Below, one piece after another: positions 16,378-22,130 of a stretch of 22,130 nt of DNA. How positions within the stretch are numbered: the stretch's first letter is position 1; each line of letters begins with the position of its first letter. Under the pieces are notes generated by a model. That model ran no database searches, was not told the origin of the DNA, and saw nothing but the letters and a program-made list of their open reading frames with translations. This DNA comes from JBKEDG01 sp047973085 (GTDB taxonomy: Bacteria > Bacillota_I > Bacilli_A > JBKEDG01), in assembly GCA_047973085.1 (NCBI GenBank), contig JBKEBI010000018.1, positions 1-22,130 on the forward strand. Reading direction: 5' to 3'. A program made the translations under genes and the position numbers.

Positions 16378-17679
16378 ATGATTCAGAAATTAAGGGAAAT
16401 TATTTTAGATGAAGCAATCCCAAGTAAACATGATTATGAATATGTAGAGTTTACAGATGCAAAGCTGTTGTACTATCCAATAACAACAGATAGAGCATCA
16501 AAGGGAGAGGTTTCTATTAAAGAAGGAGATTACGTTTCAATTGGTCAAGTAATTGGTCAACGAGATGGAGGATTCTTTAAGCAAAATATCCATGCTACTG
16601 TAAGTGGGAAGTATATTGGGAATGAAAAGAAGTTTTTTAAGCATGGTAAAAAGGTAGATTGTATTGTAATAGAAAATGATTTTAAAGAAGTATATTGCGA
16701 TACAGTTACAGATTTATCAAAAGAAGAAATTGATAAATTTTCTAAGCAAGATATTATTGACGCAGTTGAACGCAATAGTATTGTAGGTTTGGGAGGAAGT
16801 GCTTTTCCAACAAGTATTAAGTTAGCCATTGATAAAGATATTCATACTGTAATACTTAATGGTGTTGAATGTGAACCTTATTTAGTAAGTGATTATTATG
16901 CGATTGTGAAACATTCAAAGGAAATTATTTTAGGTTTAGAACTTATTATGAAAGTTTATGGGGCGACTAAAGGTTATGTTGCTATAAAATCAAAAAATAT
17001 TGAGTTATATGACTGTTTAGTGAAAGAATTAAATGAAATTGGAAATAGTAATATTGAGATAAAAAAAGTTGGTAACTATTATCCTCAAGGGTATGAAAAA
17101 GATGTTATTAAGAGTACTTTAGGTCTTAGTATTCCAGTAACTGTTATGCCAGCTGAACATGGAATAATGGTACTTAATTCCACTTCGTCAAAAGCTATAT
17201 ATGATGCAGTAAAGTATAATTTACCTGTTTTAGAAAGAGATTTCCTTGTTACAGGACAAGCAATTAATGAGCCTAAAACTTTTCTTGTAAAGGTTGGAAC
17301 TCATGTACCTGACATTATTGAAAAATGTGGAGGGTATAAGGATGAATATCCAGAAAAAGTTTTAGTTGTAGGTGGTCCAATGATGGGTAGCTCTGTTGCG
17401 CTTGATGATGTAGTAGTATCTTCAGCAGTTACTTCAATACTTGTTTTACCAAAAGTTGATGATAAAGAGGAGCCTTGTGTAAGATGTGGATCATGTGTAT
17501 ATTCATGCCCATCTAAGCTTTCTCCAATTTCAATTGCAAATGCAGTGAAGGGTAAAAATAATGAAGCTGTTGCTAAGTTAAATTTACAAGATTGTATATT
17601 ATGTGGTATGTGCTCATATGTATGTACTTCTAAAATACCTTTAACCGATTTAATGGCTAAAGGAAAGAAATTATTATAG
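16378..17679 (+). CDS. rnfC: Rnf complex subunit RnfC
   Basis: RnfC is the peripheral NAD(H)-side subunit of the Rnf complex, which couples ferredoxin/NAD+ electron transfer to Na+ or H+ pumping. The 433-aa protein has the flavin/nucleotide-binding GLGGSAFPT (137-145) and NGVECEPYLVSDY. Two [4Fe-4S] sites follow at C367, C370, C373, C377 and C406, C409, C412, C416. It is the first gene of rnfCDGEAB. The short gap after parC (10 bp), with only a weak AGGTG upstream and no visible promoter, suggests at least partial read-through from the topoisomerase genes. Confidence 0.93.
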   Translation: MIQKLREIILDEAIPSKHDYEYVEFTDAKLLYYPITTDRASKGEVSIKEGDYVSIGQVIGQRDGGFFKQNIHATVSGKYIGNEKKFFKHGKKVDCIVIENDFKEVYCDTVTDLSKEEIDKFSKQDIIDAVERNSIVGLGGSAFPTSIKLAIDKDIHTVILNGVECEPYLVSDYYAIVKHSKEIILGLELIMKVYGATKGYVAIKSKNIELYDCLVKELNEIGNSNIEIKKVGNYYPQGYEKDVIKSTLGLSIPVTVMPAEHGIMVLNSTSSKAIYDAVKYNLPVLERDFLVTGQAINEPKTFLVKVGTHVPDIIEKCGGYKDEYPEKVLVVGGPMMGSSVALDDVVVSSAVTSILVLPKVDDKEEPCVRCGSCVYSCPSKLSPISIANAVKGKNNEAVAKLNLQDCILCGMCSYVCTSKIPLTDLMAKGKKLL

Positions 17680-17690
17680 GAGGAATTAAG

Positions 17691-18767
17691 ATGAACTTTA
17701 AAATACAAGCAAGTCCACATATTAGAACACCTAATGCAAATGTTGAAAAAATGATGATAACTGTGCTCATTGCACTTATTCCAGTTGTGTTTATGTCAAT
17801 ATTACAATTTAGGTTAGAATTTGTAGTGGCTTTGTTACTTTCTATTATTACTGTATGTGGTGTAGAATTTATTTCAAATAAAATTATGAAAAAAGAGCAA
17901 ACATTATACGACTATAGTGCTTTAGTTACAGCAGTGATATTTGCTCTTACAATTCCAGCAGGAATTTTTAGTGCAGAAATGCATGGAACAATTTTAAAGG
18001 GGTATGTTACAGGAGGATTTTTAATTGTTGCTTCTGGAACGTTTGCAATCCTTGTAGGTAAGCTATTTTTTGGAGGCCTTGGAAGAAATATTTTCAATCC
18101 AGCTGGGTTAGGTCGTATATTTATGTTAGTATCATTTGGAGCAATTCTTTCATATTTCTCAAATGACACTCAATACATGTCAACTGCTACTCCACTTGGT
18201 TTAATGAAAGGGTCAATGGATGCTGGAGAGTTTTCATCTATTATGAATGTTGTTGATTCGTATAGTATCTCTGATATGTTTATAGGTAGAGAAGCTGGTT
18301 CATTTGGAGAAGTTAGTGCGATTGCGATAATTATTTCTGCAATATTCTTAATAGTTTATAAGGCAGCTGATTGGAGAAAGATTGTCGCTTGTTTATCAAC
18401 ATTTGCACTTCTTGCTACAATTTATGCATTACGTTTAAATTTACCGATGGAGTTTGTTATTGTTCAACTTTTAACTGGTAGTATATTATTTGGAGCAGTA
18501 TTTATGGTAACAGACCCTGTTACTGCACCAATAACAGCACTAGGTAGAGTGTTTTACGCTATGTCAATTGGAGGGCTTACATTTGTTATTCGTGTATTTG
18601 GAGCATATCCAGAAGGAATGTTGTTTGCAATACTTATTATGAATATGTTTACACATTCAATTGATTACCATCGTTGGCTTAGTACTAGATTTAATAAGCA
18701 ATGGATAATTACTTTATTAGTGACTCTTGCTGTCTTTATTGCAATTGTGCTAATAGGTACGAAATAG
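17691..18767 (+). CDS. rnfD: Rnf complex subunit RnfD
   Basis: RnfD is an integral membrane subunit carrying covalently bound FMN and related to NqrB. It has 358 aa, about nine hydrophobic segments, the conserved FNPAGLGRIF, and STATPLGL, whose T167 is the expected flavin-attachment threonine. MVTDPVTAPITALGR is another family motif. TAGGAGGAATTAAG precedes the ATG, 11 bp after rnfC. Confidence 0.93.
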   Translation: MNFKIQASPHIRTPNANVEKMMITVLIALIPVVFMSILQFRLEFVVALLLSIITVCGVEFISNKIMKKEQTLYDYSALVTAVIFALTIPAGIFSAEMHGTILKGYVTGGFLIVASGTFAILVGKLFFGGLGRNIFNPAGLGRIFMLVSFGAILSYFSNDTQYMSTATPLGLMKGSMDAGEFSSIMNVVDSYSISDMFIGREAGSFGEVSAIAIIISAIFLIVYKAADWRKIVACLSTFALLATIYALRLNLPMEFVIVQLLTGSILFGAVFMVTDPVTAPITALGRVFYAMSIGGLTFVIRVFGAYPEGMLFAILIMNMFTHSIDYHRWLSTRFNKQWIITLLVTLAVFIAIVLIGTK

Positions 18768-18776
18768 GAGGGTTAT

Positions 18777-19292
18777 ATGTTTAAAAAATTAGATCCTAAA
18801 ATTAACTTGGCATTAACTCTTGCAATAATTTCTGGTATTAGTGCTCTACTTTTGGCACTTGTAAATAATTTAACTTCGCCAGTTATTGCGCAAAATCGCC
18901 AAGAGCAAACATTGAATTTATATTCAGAAATATTTCCTGATATGACAGACTATGAAGAATTTAGTAGTGATAATGTTGATTCAGTTTTAACTATTAATAA
19001 GGATGGAGAGGAATTAGGGACTATCTGTGTTGCAACCGGAAGAAATAGTTACGGAAGCGTTACTGCATTAGTTGGCTTTGATTTAGATAATAATATAGTA
19101 GGTATTCAGTATTCAAACTTTTCTCAAACACCAGGATTTGGAGATAAGGTTAAAGATCAAAATTATGTGGAAGAACAATATGTAGGTGATAGTGCTAGTT
19201 CAATTGATGCAGATACTGCAAGTGGTGCAACGTATTCTTCAAAGTTAGTATTTGAACTTAGCAATAAATGTGCTGCGGAAGTAGAGGAGTAG
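18777..19292 (+). CDS. rnfG: Rnf complex subunit RnfG
   Basis: RnfG is anchored by one N-terminal helix (about 10-32) with its FMN-binding domain on the outer face. The 171-aa protein carries the flavinylation motif TASGATYSS, with T152 as the likely FMN-linked residue, and GYGG-like TPGFGDKV upstream. It lies 9 bp after rnfD and 9 bp before rnfE, each with an AGGAGG-type site. The covalent flavin would need an ApbE-type flavin transferase, which is not in the window. Confidence 0.92.
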   Translation: MFKKLDPKINLALTLAIISGISALLLALVNNLTSPVIAQNRQEQTLNLYSEIFPDMTDYEEFSSDNVDSVLTINKDGEELGTICVATGRNSYGSVTALVGFDLDNNIVGIQYSNFSQTPGFGDKVKDQNYVEEQYVGDSASSIDADTASGATYSSKLVFELSNKCAAEVEE

Positions 19293-19301
19293 GAGGAAGT
19301 T

Positions 19302-20129
19302 ATGACAATTAAAGAAAACTTTTTAAAAGGTATATTTAAAGAAAATCCAGTATTTGTTTTCCTACTTGGTATGTGTCCAACTCTTGCTGTTACTGCTTTT
19401 GTTGAAACGGCACTTGGAATGGGAATACTTGTTATTCTTGTATTAATCGGTTCAAATGTAGTAGTTTCACTAATGAAGAATTTAATTCCAGATGAAATTC
19501 GAATTCCAGCATTTATTGTAATTATTGCTGCATTTGTAACAATCATTGAAATGTTAACTAATGCATATGCTGGAGCACTTGCAGATAGTTTAGGAGTTTT
19601 TATTCCATTAATAGTTGTAAACTGTATGATTTTAGGTAGAGCAGAGTCATATGCATCACAAAACAATGTATTTAATTCATTTATTGATGCTATTGGAATG
19701 GGTGTAGGTTTTACACTTGCAATAATGATTCTGGCATTCTTTAGAGAACTTCTTGCAACTGGAGCTATTTCATATGGAACTTATCTTCCAATACCAGTAT
19801 CTGGAAGTATAAGACTATTTTCTGAAACTTTTGGAATGACATTCTTTGGGGTACCGGCTGGAGCGTTTGTAACACTAGGGATGATTTTAGCAGTAATTGC
19901 TGCAGTTAGAAATAATAAGGTGGCAAAAGCAGAAGCTATAAAAGCTGAAAAGATTAGAGTTGCTAAAGAAAAAGCTGCTAAAGCTAAGGCAGAAAAAGAA
20001 GCAGAAGAAGCAAAAAAATCTGATGTTAAGGATACAGTAGAGTCTGATAAAAAGGTAGTTGAGAAGTCAGCAAAGAATTCTGAAGATAAATCTGAAATAG
20101 CGAGTAAGAAAAATAAGGGGGATAAATAA
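19302..20129 (+). CDS. rnfE: Rnf complex subunit RnfE with a long charged tail
   Basis: RnfE is a six-helix membrane subunit that pairs with RnfA; each supplies cysteines for a buried iron-sulfur cluster, here C25 in LGMCPTLAVT and C108 in VNCMILGRAES. The core ends near residue 203. About 70 residues follow (19912-20126) rich in Lys, Ala and Glu, predicted helical then disordered; typical RnfE proteins lack such a tail. The stop codon shares one base with the rnfA start (TAATG). Confidence 0.92.
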   Translation: MTIKENFLKGIFKENPVFVFLLGMCPTLAVTAFVETALGMGILVILVLIGSNVVVSLMKNLIPDEIRIPAFIVIIAAFVTIIEMLTNAYAGALADSLGVFIPLIVVNCMILGRAESYASQNNVFNSFIDAIGMGVGFTLAIMILAFFRELLATGAISYGTYLPIPVSGSIRLFSETFGMTFFGVPAGAFVTLGMILAVIAAVRNNKVAKAEAIKAEKIRVAKEKAAKAKAEKEAEEAKKSDVKDTVESDKKVVEKSAKNSEDKSEIASKKNKGDK

Positions 20130-20734
20130 TGACAATATATACTTTTCTAGCAGCAATTATTTCTGCTATGCTAATTAATAATGTTGTATTGATGCAATTT
20201 TTAGGTATTTGTCCATTTCTTGGAGTTAGTAAAAAAATTGAGGCTTCTGTAGGAATGAGTGCAGCTGTTGCATTTGTAATGTTAATTGCTACTATTGTTA
20301 CATGGCCATTGTATACTTTTATCTTGGTACCACTTGAAATTGAATTTTTAAGTACTATTGCATTTATTTTAGTAATTGCATCTCTTGTACAGCTAGTTGA
20401 GATGATTTTAAAGAAGCATTCGCCTTCGCTATATAAGTCATTAGGTGTTTATTTACCACTTATTACAACAAACTGTGCAATTCTTGGTGTTGCTAATTCA
20501 AATGTGTTAATTGAAGTGCCTGGAGCAAGCCAACTTGCTGTATTTGGATTAGTTATTGCTACTACATTAGGGACAGCTCTTGGTTTTGGATTGATTATGT
20601 TCTCTTTCTCGTCAATTAGAGAGCGTTTAGATAGTTTAGATATTCCAGAGGCATTTAAGGGAGTACCTATTTCATTAGTAGTTGCAGGGTGTATGTCTCT
20701 TGCATTTATAGGATTAGGAGGTCTAATCGGATGA
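20129..20734 (+). CDS. rnfA: Rnf complex subunit RnfA
   Basis: RnfA is the membrane partner of RnfE, homologous to it with inverted topology. It has 201 aa, about six hydrophobic segments, and the cluster cysteines C28 (LGICPFLGVS) and C116 (TTNCAILGVAN). GGGGGATAA stands before the ATG inside the rnfE end. It ends in TGA overlapping the rnfB start as ATGA, a translational-coupling arrangement. Confidence 0.94.
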   Translation: MTIYTFLAAIISAMLINNVVLMQFLGICPFLGVSKKIEASVGMSAAVAFVMLIATIVTWPLYTFILVPLEIEFLSTIAFILVIASLVQLVEMILKKHSPSLYKSLGVYLPLITTNCAILGVANSNVLIEVPGASQLAVFGLVIATTLGTALGFGLIMFSFSSIRERLDSLDIPEAFKGVPISLVVAGCMSLAFIGLGGLIG

Positions 20735-21036
20735 TTTATGGATTATTATTACTTGCGGGTATTGGAGGTGCACTTGGTTTAGGGTTAGCAATAGCTACAA
20801 AAGTTTTCCATGTAGAAGTTGATAATCGTATTATAACTGTAAATGACATGTTACCAGGTTATAATTGTGGTGCTTGTGGTTGCCCAGGATGTATGGGAAT
20901 GGCTGAAAAATTAGTTTTGAACGAAATAAATTTAAAAGCATGTAAGCCTGCAAAAGAGGATGCACTTGTAGAAATTCAAAAGTACTTAAAAGAAACACCA
21001 GGTCCTGAAGGGGAAGTTGTAGAAGTTAAGATGTAA
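20731..21036 (+). CDS. rnfB: Short RnfB lacking the ferredoxin domain
   Basis: RnfB is the subunit thought to accept electrons from soluble ferredoxin. This one has only about 101 aa from ATG 20731. It contains an N-terminal membrane helix (about 2-24) and one four-cysteine [4Fe-4S] domain, DMLPGYNCGACGCPGC with C46, C49, C54 and C71. The usual C-terminal domain with two further [4Fe-4S] clusters is missing, where RnfB is normally about 190-280 aa or more. TAA is followed immediately by a good terminator, so the gene ends here and is not broken by the IS beyond. The start is set by AGGAGG (20716-20721) inside rnfA and the ATGA overlap; an upstream ATG at 20689 is in the same frame but unlikely. 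Confidence 0.87.
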   Translation: MIYGLLLLAGIGGALGLGLAIATKVFHVEVDNRIITVNDMLPGYNCGACGCPGCMGMAEKLVLNEINLKACKPAKEDALVEIQKYLKETPGPEGEVVEVKM

Positions 21037-21040
21037 TTTG

Positions 21041-21061
21041 GGTGCATATTTTGCACCTTTT
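21041..21061 (+). terminator. rnf operon terminator
   Basis: GGTGCA (21041-21046) and TGCACC (21052-21057) form a 6-bp stem with a 5-nt loop, followed by TTTT. It lies 4 bp after the rnfB stop. Confidence 0.75.
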
Positions 21062-21098
21062 CAAATGTGTAGGATTGTAAATGATGTGAGACCAAAAA

Positions 21099-22130
21099 GT
21101 CTAAAAAAATTAAAGTAATGTGATATATTATGATTGAAGTGATTTGTGCAAGTTAGCAAACTGATCTTCAATCATTTTTCTTGCTTCATTTGGACTAAGC
21201 CAGTCTATTGAGCGACTTGGGATATTATTACTTCTTTTTAAATATGATTTCATTTGTATATTTAAGTCATTTAGTGAATAAAACCTTATACCATCTTCTC
21301 TATGGCTTCTTTCAACTTTACCATTATGTCATGGTGTTCTTGCTCTGTTACATTTATGTAGTATATTATTTTCTCTACAAAACTTTGCAAATAAATGTTC
21401 TCGTTTTGTATTAACAATATGTCTAAATTCAGCACCATTATCTGTTTAAATAATTTGTGGTATATAACCAAAAAATATTATAGCTCGTTTAACAAATTCA
21501 ACAGTATTGTATGAATTATATTCATCATAAGCATATATAAAGCGTTCTTTACTAGACTCATCAATAATGGTGTATTGATAGAATTTAGCACCCTCATTGC
21601 CACTATAACAAGACTCAGGAACGTATTTAACATCAAGTTGCATTTTCTTGCCAATCTGAAATGGAGTGTTGTATATTTTAATTTTACGCTTCTTTTTATA
21701 AGTTGTATTTTGAAATATAACTCCTTGTTTTCTAAGGAATCTAAAAAGAGAAGAAGGATGTCTAGTATATGCATAGTTTTGCTTTAATTTAACATATAGT
21801 TCATTTAAACCTATATTAGGATTTCTACGTATCAAGTTATTAATGTTATTAATTTCATCTTCAGTATGAGCATTAGGATGTAGTGTAAGAGGTCTTTTAG
21901 ATTTGTCCACTAGAGAATCTATAGTGCCGTCAAATACTTTATTCCAGCGCATAAGAGATGCTTTAGACATTTTATATTTTCTACAAACATCATTTACTGA
22001 GAAATTACCATTTCTGTATAATTTACAAGCATAAAATCTAGTATTTACCTGATGAGGATACCTATTGATTGATTTTTGTGTTATAATTTTCATGTGATAT
22101 ATCTCCTTTGTGTATGTTTTAGACGCTTAC
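21099..22130 (-). mobile_element. IS element (IS481/IS3-like), right end outside the window
   Basis: A single-ORF transposase occupies most of this segment. GTCTAAAA occurs at 21099-21106 and, inverted, at 22117-22124, which may be the core of the terminal inverted repeats. The outermost bases are uncertain; the left end could lie nearer 21075 and the other end probably passes 22130. No target-site duplication can be checked. Confidence 0.6.
21128..22093 (-). pseudogene. DDE (rve-type) transposase with two nonsense codons
   Basis: The frame would encode 321 aa. An N-terminal helix-turn-helix (GNFSVNDVCRKYKMSKASLMRW) leads to an RNase H-fold integrase core with D154 (MQLDVKYVP), D218 (TDNGAEF) and E261 (NGKVERSHRED), the DDE triad. 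Codon 216 is TAA (21446-21448), just before TDNGAEF, and codon 255 is TGA (21329-21331), where related proteins have Arg or Trp in TPxHNG. No frameshift is present and all catalytic codons survive, so inactivation looks recent. The only uninterrupted product would be the 215-aa N-terminal part. The family is most like IS481. Confidence 0.75.

Noticed and set aside
21208..21787. Plus-strand ORFs opposite the transposase
   Set aside because: They are antisense shadows of the minus-strand IS frame, with no family resemblance or ribosome binding sites.

Overview
The window is very AT-rich chromosomal DNA read with the standard bacterial code: tryptophan is TGG throughout, and TGA ends cas2 and rnfA. 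Genes have strong AGGAGG-type ribosome binding sites. The divergent plsY / parE-parC arrangement is typical of low-GC Bacillota, above all Bacilli. A Gemella- or Erysipelotrichia-like bacterium is a reasonable guess, but the genus cannot be fixed from this sequence.

Layout. (1) 1-879: the 3' part of a gene fusing an O6-methylguanine-DNA methyltransferase domain to an AlkA-type glycosylase domain, with an in-frame TGA at the catalytic cysteine codon. (2) 996-2986: a membrane-anchored M28 zinc peptidase and a small glyoxalase-fold protein. (3) 3045-9694: a complete type II CRISPR-Cas locus, in the order upstream palindrome, tracrRNA, cas9, cas1, cas2 and an array of 17 repeats and 16 spacers. 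(4) 9743-10666: a P-loop protein resembling the long Csn2 variety, placed beyond the leader end of the array. (5) 10667-11180: decayed transposase debris. (6) 11181-11810: plsY on the minus strand, divergent from parE-parC (11894-16367). (7) 16378-21036: a complete rnfCDGEAB operon 10 bp behind parC. (8) 21099 to the end: an IS element whose transposase has two nonsense codons.

How the CRISPR parts fit. The tracrRNA has a promoter and terminator on the + strand, and its antirepeat resembles the + strand repeat. The crRNAs must therefore come from the minus strand, starting at a promoter in the 48-bp gap between the array and the csn2-like gene. The degenerate repeat at the cas2 end agrees with that polarity. 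The array thus runs against the cas genes, and the csn2-like gene diverges from the leader. This is not the textbook II-A order (cas9-cas1-cas2-csn2-array), nor ordinary II-C, which has no Csn2. A 10-bp hairpin between cas9 and cas1 and a competing stem inside the tracrRNA suggest extra regulation.

The strongest candidates for something new are the TGA at the methyltransferase active site, the displaced csn2-like gene with its reversed array, the palindrome and direct repeats ahead of the tracrRNA, the cas9/cas1 hairpin, and an RnfB that lacks its ferredoxin domain.
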